NCBI RefSeq assembly: GCF_002234595.1
Contig: NZ_NMUL01000006.1
Coordinates: 124,001-188,000 of the forward strand
Length of the DNA stretch: 64,000 nucleotides
Direction of reading: 5' to 3'
Source: Amycolatopsis vastitatis
GTDB taxonomy: Bacteria; Actinomycetota; Actinomycetes; Mycobacteriales; Pseudonocardiaceae
Shown here: positions 38,268 to 51,367 of the stretch, piece after piece
Layout of the letters: every line of letters begins with the position of its first letter
Position numbering within the stretch: position 1 is the stretch's first letter
Program-made: the position numbers and the translations under genes
Notes under the pieces: model-generated
Seen by the model: the letters and a program-made list of their open reading frames with translations, nothing else
What the model was told of the DNA's origin: nothing
Databases searched by the model: none

Positions 38268-39119
38268 GTGCGCGGGGGCGAGGGTGAGCTTGCCGGCGAG
38301 CCGGGCGATCCAGGCCTCGACCTCCTCCGGCGAACGGTCGGGGAGGCCGAAGATCGTCTCGGTCACGCCCAGGGAATCCAGGTGCGCCAGGCGGTCCGGG
38401 TCCGGTCGCTCGCCGAGTGCGCAGATCCGGGGCGCGTCCGAGCGGCCCTCCGCCGACCAGATTTCCTTCAGCAGCGCCACGTGCCCGTCCAGGTCGCTGT
38501 CGGCCGGGGTGGTGATCCAGCCGTCCGCGTGCCGCGCGATCCACCGGAACGTCTTCTCGGTCGGGCCCGCGCCGAGCAGCACCGGGATGTGGGCCTGGAC
38601 CGGCTTCGGCCACGCCCAGCTGGGCCCGAAGGAGACGAACTCCCCGTCGTAGGAGGCTTCTTCCTGGGTCCACAATGCCCTCATCGCCTCCAGGTACTCG
38701 CGCAGCGCGGTGCGGCGGCGGTTCCCGGGCACGCCGTGGTCGGTCAGCTCGTCGACGTTCCAGCCGAACCCGGTGCCGAGCGTGACGCGCCCGCCGGAGA
38801 GGTGGTCGAGGCTGGCGATCGTCTTGGCGAGCGTGATCGGGTCGCTCTCGACCGGGAGGGCGACGGCGGTGGAGAGCCGGATCCGCTCGGTGACGGCCGC
38901 CGCCGTCGCCAGCGCCACCCACGGGTCGAGCGTGCGGCTGTAGCGGTCGTCGGGCAGGGACGCGTCGCCGGTGCGCGGGTGTGGCGACTCGCGCTTCACC
39001 GGGATGTGCGTGTGCTCGGGCACGTAGAAGGTCGAGAACCCCGCGGCCTCGGCGGTGCGCGCCGCGGCCGCCGGAGTGATGCCCCGGTCGCTGGTGAACA
39101 GCACGATTCCGTAGTCCAC
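38265..39119 (-). CDS. LLM-class, probably F420-dependent oxidoreductase
   Basis: 284-residue luciferase-like TIM-barrel oxidoreductase. Segments such as [47 protein letters not shown] and [12 protein letters not shown] are typical of actinobacterial F420-dependent members (TIGR03619-like). Substrate unknown; family members act in lipid, steroid and secondary metabolism. Start GTG 39119. A KstR-like operator (39133-39146) lies just upstream. Confidence 0.85.
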   Translation of the reverse strand: MDYGIVLFTSDRGITPAAAARTAEAAGFSTFYVPEHTHIPVKRESPHPRTGDASLPDDRYSRTLDPWVALATAAAVTERIRLSTAVALPVESDPITLAKTIASLDHLSGGRVTLGTGFGWNVDELTDHGVPGNRRRTALREYLEAMRALWTQEEASYDGEFVSFGPSWAWPKPVQAHIPVLLGAGPTEKTFRWIARHADGWITTPADSDLDGHVALLKEIWSAEGRSDAPRICALGERPDPDRLAHLDSLGVTETIFGLPDRSPEEVEAWIARLAGKLTLAPAH

Positions 39120-39132
39120 CCGAGGAGCGTAT

Positions 39133-39146
39133 TAGAACGTGTTTCA
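39133..39146. promoter_or_regulatory. KstR-like TetR operator
   Basis: TAGAACGTGTTTCA fits the published KstR pattern TnnAACnnGTTnnA at every fixed position and lies 13 bp before the oxidoreductase start. Confidence 0.5.
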
Positions 39147-39486
39147 GTTTTCAAGGTCGCCTCCGAGTGCGAAAAGTGGCAACGCAAACGCGGAGAGTAA
39201 CGTCGAGTGGCGGTCGAGCGATGGTCGAGGCGATCCGGGTAAGCAGGTGGGAAGCAGAACGTGGCTGCGAGACACGGCATCGTGGATGGCCCCGGAAGCG
39301 GACACGACGGAGGCGAAGTGCGGCGGAAAATCCATTGTGGACACACAGTGTCCCAGTCCGTGGACACCGCGGTGAGGCGGGATGGCGTGCGCGGGCCCGG
39401 TTCCGATACCGTGGACCACAAGCCGAGAGGCGCTGCAACGGACCACCGGGTCCGCCACGCTCGGCCGGGAATGACCAACCAAGGGC

Positions 39487-39506
39487 GCCTCCCGACCAAG
39501 GGAGGC
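39487..39506 (+). promoter_or_regulatory. Hairpin that hides the metH ribosome site
   Basis: GCCTCCC (39487-39493) pairs with GGGAGGC (39500-39506) over a 6-nt loop. The right arm is the Shine-Dalgarno sequence GGGAGG, 6 nt before GTG 39512. Confidence 0.55.
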
Positions 39507-39511
39507 TGCCG

Positions 39512-43140
<3,629 letters not shown>

Positions 43141-43159
<19 letters not shown>

Positions 43160-44292
43160 TCCTTCAGCGCGATGTCGGTGGCGAACATGTCGGTCGCCTT
43201 GAGCATCAGGCCGAGCAGGAAGCGGGACTTGAACGTCCAGTCCCGCAGCCGGATCCGCAGTGGCGACGGCGGCGCGAGGAACGGCCCCGCGCTGCCGCGC
43301 TGCGAGATCTTCGCGTAGTCCCGCATCAGCTCCTCGTAGCGGGCGAACGCGACCCGGTGGTCGCCTCCGGCTTCGAGCAGCTCCCCGGCGAGCACGTACG
43401 CGCCGACGACCGCCAGGCCGGTCCCGAAGCCGCCGAGGGTGTTGCCGTAGGCCGCGTCGCCGAGCAGCACGACCCGGCCGCGGGAGTAGCGGTCGATCGT
43501 GACCCGGCTGAGCGAGTCCAGGTAGAACTCGCGAGCCTGCGGGATCCGGGCCATCAGCTCCGGCACCCGCCAGCCGGCGTCCTGGTAGGCGTCGATCAGC
43601 AGCTGCCGCTGCTTGTCCGTGTCGCCGCGGTCGTAGTCCAGCTCGGGTGAGGCGAACACGAAGAAGGCCGACGCCTTCGGCCCGCCGACGGCGGCCATCC
43701 GGCCCGGCTCGTTGTACATCACCGCTTCGCCGTCGGCGGCCTTTTCGCCGAGCTCGGCCAGGGCGTAGTGGTAGCCGAGGTACTGGACGTAGTCGCGTTC
43801 CGGGCCGAACGCCAGCCGCCGGACGTTCGAATGGATGCCGTCGGCGCCGACGACCAGGTCGAACCGGCGCGGCCGCGCGTGGGCGAAGGTGACGTCGACG
43901 CCGTCCGCGGTCTCGGTCAGCGCCGTGATGGTGTCGCCGAAGAGGTACTCGCAGTCCGAGTGCTCGTAGAGGATCTCGGCCAGGTCGCCGCGGCGGATCT
44001 CGATCTCGCCGCCGGTGAACTCGCCGGGGATCACCGCCCGCGGGCGTCCGGCGGCGTCGACGATCGTCTGGTCCTGGCCCCCGGTCTGCCGCTCGAAGAT
44101 CTCGTCGAGGACGCCCATCCGCTCCAGGACGGTCCGGTGGGTGGCGCCCTTGAAGTCGACGGCCTGGCCGCCGGGCCGCACCGCGGGCGCGCGTTCGACG
44201 ACGGTGACGGCGCAGCCGTAGCGAGTCAGCCAGGAGGCGAGGGCGGGGCCGGCGATGCTCGCGCCGGAGATCAGGACGGAGAGGTTCTTCAT
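43141..44292 (-). CDS. FAD-dependent monooxygenase
   Basis: 383-residue flavoprotein hydroxylase of the PHBH/TetX-like group. The FAD Rossmann motif appears as [17 protein letters not shown] at the N terminus (first Gly varied), the DG motif is [14 protein letters not shown], and [21 protein letters not shown] binds the ribityl chain. Family members hydroxylate aromatic or polyketide substrates, or inactivate drugs; the substrate is unknown. Its stop lies inside the metH coding sequence (43141-43143), giving a 19-bp tail-to-tail overlap. Confidence 0.9.
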
Positions 44293-44482
44293 GCGGCAGA
44301 GCGTCGCCGCGGCGGCTTACCGGTCACTGGCGAAGCGCTGACGGCGACCGTCAGCGGATGTCCGGCACTGTCGCGAATGGACAGCCGGCCGCCGGAAAAT
44401 ACCCGGCCGGCCCGCGGGATTCCCCGTGTTGACCCCGGGCGGTCGCCGGAGGCACCATCTTCGCCGGGGAGAGGGGGCGGCC

Positions 44483-46357
44483 ATGCCTGCCATCGAAACG
44501 GCACCGGCGGCCACGGGCGTCGGCGAACTTCTGCGCAACGGCGAACGCGCCGTCGAAGACGACGGCGACCTGCGCGCCGGCCGGGCGTGGTTCGACCGCG
44601 CCTACCGGGCCGCCGAAGCGGGGGGTGACGGCGACGGGATGGCCCGCGCCGCACTCGGCATGGCCGGGTTGTGGGTCCACGAGCACCGGAGCGCGCCCGC
44701 GGCGGCCTTGCTGCGGGCACGGCTGCGCTGCGCCCGCACGGCGGTCGATCCGGGCTCCTCGCTGGCCTTGCGGCTCAAGGCGCGGCTCGCGGGCGAAGCC
44801 GACTACGCGGCAGGGCAGAGCGACGCGATCCTCGCGGTGCTCGAAGAGGCCAAAGGCGCGGGCGACCCGGTGGCCTGGGCCGAAGCCTCGAGCCTGGCCC
44901 ACCACTGCCTGCTCGGCCCCGATCACGGCGTCCGGCGCCGGGTACTGGCGCAGGAGCTGATCACCGAAGGCTTCCGCACCTCGCGGCGCACCGACCTGCT
45001 GATGGGGACGCTCTGGGGAACGGTCGACGCCTTCCTCGACGGCGACCCGCACGCCCGGCGCGGCCTGGCCGACCTGCGCGCCTCGCTGGCCGGGCGGGAC
45101 CACCTCGCGGTCGGGTTCGTGCTCGACGCGATCGACGTCATGCTCACGATCCGCGCCGGCGACTTCGCGACGGCGGAGGCGCGCGCGGCGGCCTGCGCGG
45201 AACGCGGCGAGCTGGCCGGCGACGCCGACGCGACCGGCTGGTACGCCGCGCAGCTGGTGGCGATCCGCTGGTACCAGGGCCGGGTCGCCGAACTGCTGCC
45301 GATGCTGCGGGAGACGGCGAACTCGCCGACGCTGAGCGCGGTCGACAACGCGCCGGTCGCGGCGCTGGCCGTGGCCGCCGCGGCGGCGGGTGACGAACGG
45401 GAGGCGGCCGGTGCCCTGGCCCGCCTGCGGGGCCGCGACCTGGCGCTGCTGCCCCGGTCGAGCAGCTGGCTGGTGGCGATGTACGGGATCGTCGAGTCGG
45501 CGTACCTGCTTTCCGACGTCGAATCGGCGCAGGCCGCGTATGCGCTGCTCACGCCGTTCGCACGGCTGCCGATGACGGCCAGCCTCGCCGTCGCCTGCTT
45601 CGGCTCGGTGCAGCACGCGCTGGGCGTGGCGATGCTGACCGCGGGTGAGACCGGGCGCGCGGCGGGCCACTTCCGGGCGGCGGTGCGGGACAACCTGGCC
45701 CTGGCGCACTGGCCGGCGGCGGCGATGTCCCGGGCGCGGCTCGCGCAGGCGCTGGGGCCGTCTTCCGCCGAAGCCGGGCGTGAGCTGGCCGCGGCGGCGC
45801 GGGAGGCGGCCGGGCTGGGGATGGCGTTGCCCGCCGCACCGCCGCGTTCGGCGGCGCGGGTCACCTGCCGCCGGCACGGCGCGCGGTGGATGTTCGCCTT
45901 GGGCGGCCGTTCGGTGCTGGTCGGGCACAGCGTCGGCATGAAGTACCTGGCGACGTTGCTGGAGAACCCCGGCCAGGACCTCCCGGCCGTCGTGCTGGCC
46001 GCGGGGGCGCTCCCCGCGCGGACGTCCGCGCAGCCGGTCCTCGACCCGGTGGCCACCAGCCACTACCGCAGGTGGCTGGCGACCCTGGAAGCCGAGCTCG
46101 ACGAACACGCGGCCGACGACCGCCGCGCCGAACGGCTGCGGGCCGAACGCGACTGGCTGGTGGACGAGCTCTCCGCGGCGGCCGGGCTGGCGGGCCGGGT
46201 CCGCGAGTTCGCCGGGGCGGAGGAGAAGGCCCGGATCGCCGTCGGCAAGGCGATCCGCCGCGCACTCGCCCGCGTCGCCGAGGCCGACGCGGTGATCGGC
46301 GGCGTCCTGCGTGACGGGGTCCGGACGGGGACCCGCTGCTGCTACCACCCCGCCTGA
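44483..46357 (+). CDS. TPR-type protein with conserved actinobacterial C-terminal domain
   Basis: 624-residue, Ala/Leu-rich helical protein with TPR-like repeats over about residues 10-480. A conserved C-terminal region follows (about 490-624): VGHSVGMKYLATLLENPGQD, PVLDPVATSHYRRWLATLE, ARIAVGKAIRRAL and RTGTRCCYHP. That tail also ends many actinobacterial ATPase/LuxR-like regulatory proteins I recall, where its job is unknown. No DNA-binding domain or Walker motif is visible. GAGAGGGGG precedes ATG 44483. A regulatory or scaffold role is a guess. Confidence 0.65.
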   Translation: MPAIETAPAATGVGELLRNGERAVEDDGDLRAGRAWFDRAYRAAEAGGDGDGMARAALGMAGLWVHEHRSAPAAALLRARLRCARTAVDPGSSLALRLKARLAGEADYAAGQSDAILAVLEEAKGAGDPVAWAEASSLAHHCLLGPDHGVRRRVLAQELITEGFRTSRRTDLLMGTLWGTVDAFLDGDPHARRGLADLRASLAGRDHLAVGFVLDAIDVMLTIRAGDFATAEARAAACAERGELAGDADATGWYAAQLVAIRWYQGRVAELLPMLRETANSPTLSAVDNAPVAALAVAAAAAGDEREAAGALARLRGRDLALLPRSSSWLVAMYGIVESAYLLSDVESAQAAYALLTPFARLPMTASLAVACFGSVQHALGVAMLTAGETGRAAGHFRAAVRDNLALAHWPAAAMSRARLAQALGPSSAEAGRELAAAAREAAGLGMALPAAPPRSAARVTCRRHGARWMFALGGRSVLVGHSVGMKYLATLLENPGQDLPAVVLAAGALPARTSAQPVLDPVATSHYRRWLATLEAELDEHAADDRRAERLRAERDWLVDELSAAAGLAGRVREFAGAEEKARIAVGKAIRRALARVAEADAVIGGVLRDGVRTGTRCCYHPA

Positions 46358-46447
46358 GCGGCGCGCGGACCTGCTCGCGGGGGCGCCCCCCCGTTTTCCA
46401 CGCTACCGGAGGGCACCGACAGTTCCGGGGGTGCGACGACGAAGGCC

Positions 46448-47854
46448 CTACTCGACCGCGCCCGCCTGATCGAGCAGGTTCTGGTACCAGGCGTCGTACG
46501 GGTGGTTCGTCGCCGGGTAGTTCGCCAGGGGTGTCGTCGCCTGGCCCGCCGAGTCGAAGTCCCAGCCGCGGACCAGCTTGCCCGACCGGCGGGCGGCGGT
46601 GATGAACGCCGACTCCGTCGCGGGCGCGCCGTAGAACAGCGCACCCTGCTGGAGCTCCGCGCTGTCGCCCTGCTGGAACTCGTCGAACGCGACCTGCCGG
46701 TAGCGGATCCGGTCGCCGGTGACGCGGTCGGTGTCCGCGCGCAGCGTCTGCGCCGGGGTCGGGCCGTCCGCGCCGGTCCACACGGTGACCCGGCGGCCGC
46801 CGCCGGTGGCGGTCTCCTTGGCGTACCGCGCGTCCGCCGTCCGGGCGTTGCCGGTCCACGACACCGCCGTGCCCGCCAGTGTGCCGTTCCAGGTCCAGTT
46901 CTGGCTGGTGCTCTGGCTCCGGTGGATCTCCCGCACGTGCGTCCCGTCGGTGAAGGCGACGGTCGGCAGCACACCGTTGTCGTACTGGTGACTGGCCTGC
47001 CAGGTGATCTCGCCGTCCGCGCCGAGCTTGCCGACGTGGGACCAGAGCGTCGTCGCGCCCGGCGACTGGTGCACCTCGACGAGGTCGCCGTCGTCGTTCA
47101 GCGCGACGGCCGGGGTCTGGCCGTTGTCGTACTTCCCGTGCCGCAGCCAGGTGATCCGGCCGTCGGCGCCGTAGGTCCCGGTCCAGTACCAGAGCCCGCC
47201 GGCGCCCGAGTCGTGCACCTCGACGATCCGGCCGCGGCCGTCGAGCGCGACCGCCGGGTGGTAGCCGACGTCGCGCTTGTACTCGCCGCGGCTCGTGCCG
47301 TCGCCGGAGAGCAGGGCCAGCACGCGCCCGCGCAACGCGTCCACGGTGGGCTCGCCCACCGGGTAGTCCTGCGCCCGCAGCAGCCGGGCGCCGAAAACGG
47401 ACTCAAGTTCCTGGTTGAGCGCGGTCAGGTTGCCCGCCGCGTAGGACGGGTTGTCGGTCAGGTCGTCCTTGAGGTCGAGCATGACGACGATCGGCGCGGC
47501 GCCCGGGTGCTGCGCCGACCACGTGTTCACCGTCGTCAGCCAGTCGCGGAGGTTGTCCGACGCCGGGTTGCCGCCGCTGTGGTCGACGAGGTCGCCGGGC
47601 GAGCCGTGCCCGACCGCGTAGTCGTGGGTCGTGGCGTAGCCGTTGTCGTGCACGTCGAGCTCGATGAAGCGCACTCCGTGGTCGAGCTGGTGGGCGAGGG
47701 AGTTCTTGGCGCCGTCGACGTTGCCCGAATAGCTGTTGTGCGTCGCCCGGAACACCGCGCCGGTGAACGGCGGGCTCGCGGCGTGGGCGGTGGCCGGGGC
47801 CAGGACCGCGGCGGTCACGAGTGCGGAGACGGCGAGCGCGGGCAGACGGGTCAT
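46448..47854 (-). CDS. Secreted PI-PLC-like phosphodiesterase with repeat domain
   Basis: 468-residue exported protein (signal peptide about 1-26). The N-terminal X-domain-like barrel has the two catalytic His of phosphatidylinositol-specific phospholipase C: His39 in RATHNSYS and His83 in VGHGSPGD, with FIELDVHDN between. A region of four or so beta-repeats follows (about 195-330) with units such as HPAVALDGRGRIVEVHDS and TPAVALNDDGDLVEVHQS. A distal segment completes the barrel (residues 340-468). The combination resembles actinobacterial PI-PLC-like secreted enzymes. Substrate (inositol lipid or another phosphodiester) is not decided. Confidence 0.8.
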   Translation of the reverse strand: MTRLPALAVSALVTAAVLAPATAHAASPPFTGAVFRATHNSYSGNVDGAKNSLAHQLDHGVRFIELDVHDNGYATTHDYAVGHGSPGDLVDHSGGNPASDNLRDWLTTVNTWSAQHPGAAPIVVMLDLKDDLTDNPSYAAGNLTALNQELESVFGARLLRAQDYPVGEPTVDALRGRVLALLSGDGTSRGEYKRDVGYHPAVALDGRGRIVEVHDSGAGGLWYWTGTYGADGRITWLRHGKYDNGQTPAVALNDDGDLVEVHQSPGATTLWSHVGKLGADGEITWQASHQYDNGVLPTVAFTDGTHVREIHRSQSTSQNWTWNGTLAGTAVSWTGNARTADARYAKETATGGGRRVTVWTGADGPTPAQTLRADTDRVTGDRIRYRQVAFDEFQQGDSAELQQGALFYGAPATESAFITAARRSGKLVRGWDFDSAGQATTPLANYPATNHPYDAWYQNLLDQAGAVE

Positions 47855-47996
47855 CCTCGGATCCTCACGTCGGGAACGGGGTGTGGTTCATCCTGGCCGT
47901 CCGGCGGGGCGCTGTCTGGCGAACACCGAGTGGAACGTCATGGAACGTCGTGGAACGCCCGGGAGGTGACAGCTGGTTTTCGAGGGAGGAACCATC

Positions 47997-48380
47997 ATGA
48001 CCCACACCGAAGGACCCGAAGCCGCGCAGCCGCCCGCCGTGCCCGGGAAATCGAAGCGGCGGCAGAAGATCGTGCTGACCGTTTTCCTGATCGTCGTCGC
48101 CGCGGTGCTCGCCCTGGTCTGGGTGGCCAGCCGGGACAACGGCGAGAACGCGCAGACCGGCAACTGCGTCACCGAAAGCGGCTCGAACTCCGTGAAGATC
48201 GTCGACTGCGGAGCGGACAACGCGACGCTGAAGGTCGTCGCGCGTGTCGAGGGCAAGACGCAGACCGAGGCTCAGGTCAGCGCCTGCACCGCCTATCCGG
48301 ACGCCGAACAGGTCTTCTGGGAGGGGAAGGAGGGCCAGACCGGCGTCGTGCTCTGCCTGGCGAAGACCGGCAAGAAGTGA
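47997..48380 (+). CDS. Small membrane-anchored protein (LppU/SCO3897-like)
   Basis: 127 residues: a cytoplasmic N terminus with basic stop (KSKRRQK), one membrane helix (about 25-44), and an outside domain with four Cys (NCVTES, DCGADN, SACTAY, VLCLAK) that likely form two disulfides. This pattern is frequent in actinobacteria as LppU-like proteins of unknown role. GGGAGGA precedes ATG 47997. Confidence 0.75.
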   Translation: MTHTEGPEAAQPPAVPGKSKRRQKIVLTVFLIVVAAVLALVWVASRDNGENAQTGNCVTESGSNSVKIVDCGADNATLKVVARVEGKTQTEAQVSACTAYPDAEQVFWEGKEGQTGVVLCLAKTGKK

Positions 48381-48648
48381 CCGGAACGCGGGGGTGCCGC
48401 CGCACGTCCCAGGAATGACGGTGGCTCAGAAAAAAGAATCTTTGATCACGGTTTCCGCGGAAGGCACGGGAAATGCTCACGAAATCGGAGATCGACTGTC
48501 CGATGTGTCGCATTTGCCGTGCCGTTCGTCGATTCATGCCAAATCGTCGCGCCGATCCGGTACTCGGCGGGGCCCGGCGTGGTCATTATCCGAGCGACGG
48601 GTGTGCGCGGCCACCGGGAAGCCGGCGAGGGACGGGGAGGCAGTGGGT

Positions 48649-51237
48649 GTGGCGAACGACTGGCCGCTGGTCGGCCGCGAACAGGAACTGGTGTCCGCGC
48701 GCCGGGCACTGGCCGACGCCGAGGTGTGCGGGCTGCTGCTGACCGGGCGCGCCGGCGCCGGCAAGACACGCCTGGCCAAGGTGCTGCTGGCCGAGCTGGC
48801 CGACGGCGGCGCGCGCACGCACTGGGTGCGCGCGATGTCGTCCGCGTCGACCATCCCGTTCGGCGCCTTCGCGCACCTGCTGCCCGGCAGCGCCGACGGC
48901 ACGGCGGACCGCGCGCACCGGCTCAACCGGGTCGCCGGCCACCTCACCCGCGGCGCGGAAGGCCGGCGTCTGGTGCTCTGCGTCGACGACGCCCACCTGC
49001 TCGACGACCTGTCCGCGACCCTGGTGCACCAGCTGGCCGCGACCGCGTCGGCGTTCGTGATCGTGATCGCGCCGCACGGCGTGAGCGTGCCCGACCCGGT
49101 GTTCGCGATGTGGAAGGACCGCGTCGCCGAGCGGATCGACGTCCGCGAGCTCACCCGTCCGCAGACCACCGAGCTGATCACCGCGGCGCTGGGCGGCCGG
49201 CTCGAAGACGGCGCGGAGCACCGGCTGTGGCACCTGTCCCTCGGGAACCCGCTGTTCCTGCGCGAACTCGTGCAGGGCGGCCTGGACAGCGGTTCGCTGT
49301 CGGCCGTCGACGGGGTGTGGCGGTGGAGCGGCGCGCTGACCGCGACCCCGCGGCTGGTCGAGCTGATCGAAACCCGCACCGACCGGGTCGACGCCGACGA
49401 ACGGCGGCTGCTGGAACTGCTGGCCTTCGGGGAGCCGCTGGGCTGTGAGCCGCTCGTCCGGCTGGGCGCCGGGCGCGTCCTCGCTTCGGCCGAACAGGCC
49501 GGGCTCGTCGTGTCGGAACGCACCGGCCGCCGGCTGAACGTCCGGCTCGCGCACCCGCTCTACGCCGAGGTGATCCGGCGCCGGACGTCCCCGCTGCGCC
49601 AGCGCGACACCTACCGGATCCTCGCCCAGACCCTGGACCTCACCGGAGCCCGGCGGGCCGAGGACAAGCCCCGGCTGATGCGGTGGCGGCTGGCCGCCGG
49701 GCTGCCGATCGACCCCCAGCTCGCCCGCGCCGCCGCGGAGACGTTGCTGCGCAAGGACTTCCCGCAGGCCGAACAGCTGGCGGCGGAAGCCGCCCGGTCG
49801 GGCGGCGGGTTCGCGGCGAAGTTCCTGCTCGCCCAGGTCCGGATCGCCGGCGGACGGCACGCCGACGCCGACGAACTCCTGGCGGAGCTGGCCGGCGAGA
49901 CGGTTTCGGACGCGCAGCACGCGCGCGTCGCCGCGACCCGGGCGCTCAACCTGGCGTTCGGCCTCGGCCGCGCGGACGACGCCGAGGCCGTGCTGGACAC
50001 CGCGGAGACGCTGGTGTCCCGGACCGCGGACGAGCTGGTCACCGCGCGGGCGGCGCTGCGCGCGGCGGCGGGTGCCTGCCGGAGCGCCCTCGACCTGCTC
50101 GGACCGGTCCTGGACCGCAACCGCCGCGGCGACCCGCTCCGGCTCGGGGCGCTGGTGGCCGCGGCCGGGGCGCTGGCCGAAAGCGGCCGCACCGAGGCCT
50201 GCCTCGCCGTCGTCGAAGAAGGACTCGCCGTCGCGGCGCGGATTTCCGACGCTTCCGCGCCCGGGGCGAGAGTCCGGCTGGAGCACGCCCGGATCGTCGC
50301 GTTGTGCCGGGCGGGACGGCTCGAGGAAGCCGAAGACCTGGCCGGCGCGGGCTACCGGGACGCGGTCGGCGACCGCTGGGGCCCGGCCCTCGCCGCCGCG
50401 GCGGCGTCGCTCGGCACGGTCGCGCTGGCCTACGGCAACATCCGTGGCGCGATCCGCAGGTTTCGGGAGGCCCTGGTCGTCGACGGGCACGACCAGCCGC
50501 ACGAGTTCCGCCCCGCCGTCGCGGCGGCGCTGGCCCGGGCGACGGCGATGAGCGGGCGGCCCGAGGACGTGGACCTGCCGGGTCCGCTCGGCGGGTGGGC
50601 CCGCGCCTGGGCGGCGGCGGCGCGAGGTGAATCGTCCCGTGCCGCAAGCCTCGCCGCCGAAGCCGCGGCCGCCGCCGAGGCGGCGGGCGGGCACGGCGTC
50701 GCGGCCGAGATCCGCCACGACCTGGTCCGGTTCGGGGTGGACACGGACGTTCCGCCGGACGGAGGCGGGCTCCTGGAGCTGGTGTACGCGGCTCACGCGC
50801 GTGCCCTGTCGGCGGCGGACGCGGCCGGGCTGGACGCCGTCGCGACGGCGTTCGCCGACACCGGCGCGCGGCTGCTCGCGGCGGAAGCGGCGGCCCAGGC
50901 GTCCCGCGCCCACCGCGCGGCCGGGAAGCTCGGCAGCGCGGTCACGTCGGCCCAGCGGGCCCGGGCGTGGCTGGCGTCCTGCGAGGACGCGGCGACGCCG
51001 GCGCTGGCGCTGCTGGACACGCCGCTCGACCTGACGGTGCGCGAGCTGGAGATCGCCCGCCTGGTGGCGACCGGGCTCACGAGCCGCGCGGTCGCGGACC
51101 GGCTGGTCGTGTCGGTCCGGACGGTCGACAACGTGCTGCACGGCGTCTACGCCAAGTTGGGTATCTCCGGGCGCGGCGAGCTCGCCTCGGTGGTGGGCAG
51201 GCCGGAGCCGGGGAGTACCCCCGCCGACGCCCCATAG
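48649..51237 (+). CDS. MalT/LAL-type LuxR regulator, likely IniR-like
   Basis: 862-residue large ATP-binding LuxR regulator. N-terminal P-loop ATPase with Walker A LLTGRAGAGKTR (about 29-38) and Walker B RLVLCVDDAH (about 107-116); a long helical TPR-like sensor region (about 330-780); C-terminal LuxR helix-turn-helix (about 795-850; LTVRELEIARLVATGL, RTVDNVLHGVYAKLGI). GTG 48649 is chosen for GGGGAGG at 48634-48640; GTG 48643 is too close to it. It is transcribed toward the repeat-protein gene 130 bp downstream. In mycobacteria the iniBAC operon is controlled by the neighbouring MalT-family IniR, which responds to free trehalose, so the same role is proposed here. Confidence 0.85.
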   Translation: MANDWPLVGREQELVSARRALADAEVCGLLLTGRAGAGKTRLAKVLLAELADGGARTHWVRAMSSASTIPFGAFAHLLPGSADGTADRAHRLNRVAGHLTRGAEGRRLVLCVDDAHLLDDLSATLVHQLAATASAFVIVIAPHGVSVPDPVFAMWKDRVAERIDVRELTRPQTTELITAALGGRLEDGAEHRLWHLSLGNPLFLRELVQGGLDSGSLSAVDGVWRWSGALTATPRLVELIETRTDRVDADERRLLELLAFGEPLGCEPLVRLGAGRVLASAEQAGLVVSERTGRRLNVRLAHPLYAEVIRRRTSPLRQRDTYRILAQTLDLTGARRAEDKPRLMRWRLAAGLPIDPQLARAAAETLLRKDFPQAEQLAAEAARSGGGFAAKFLLAQVRIAGGRHADADELLAELAGETVSDAQHARVAATRALNLAFGLGRADDAEAVLDTAETLVSRTADELVTARAALRAAAGACRSALDLLGPVLDRNRRGDPLRLGALVAAAGALAESGRTEACLAVVEEGLAVAARISDASAPGARVRLEHARIVALCRAGRLEEAEDLAGAGYRDAVGDRWGPALAAAAASLGTVALAYGNIRGAIRRFREALVVDGHDQPHEFRPAVAAALARATAMSGRPEDVDLPGPLGGWARAWAAAARGESSRAASLAAEAAAAAEAAGGHGVAAEIRHDLVRFGVDTDVPPDGGGLLELVYAAHARALSAADAAGLDAVATAFADTGARLLAAEAAAQASRAHRAAGKLGSAVTSAQRARAWLASCEDAATPALALLDTPLDLTVRELEIARLVATGLTSRAVADRLVVSVRTVDNVLHGVYAKLGISGRGELASVVGRPEPGSTPADAP

Positions 51238-51267
51238 GTAGTCCGCGCCGGCCGCCGCCGAGAAGCC

Positions 51268-51283
51268 GAGTAGAGCGCTACTC
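51268..51283. promoter_or_regulatory. Candidate operator of the ini-like operon
   Basis: GAGTAG and CTACTC (51268-51273 and 51278-51283) form an inverted repeat with a 4-nt spacer, 85 bp before the repeat-protein start and just after the LAL gene. It is the clearest dyad in the short gap. Confidence 0.4.
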
Positions 51284-51367
51284 ATGACCGGAGGGGCCCG
51301 CGGCCCAAGACTGGATGACAACGGAGGGGCACCGGCTTCACCGATCCGAAGATCAGGAGCGCACAGG

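Larger units (their letters stand above)
39120..39511. other. Intergenic region before metH
   Basis: 392 bp with no gene supported. It holds the KstR-like box (39133-39146), a copy of the GTCCANNGTGGAC-like motif (39330-39342) and a hairpin over the metH ribosome site. I looked for cobalamin and SAM riboswitch cores and did not see them. Confidence 0.6.

Noticed and set aside
39147..39486. Cobalamin or SAM riboswitch before metH
   Set aside because: The conserved B12-box pattern and the SAM-I/SAM-IV core could not be found by eye; only a short hairpin on the ribosome site is seen. A covariance-model search would settle it.
48473..48742. Small frame MLTKSEIDCPMCRIC before the LAL gene
   Set aside because: A CxxC-like start is suggestive, but it runs into the LAL coding region in another frame and lacks a ribosome site and GC3 bias.
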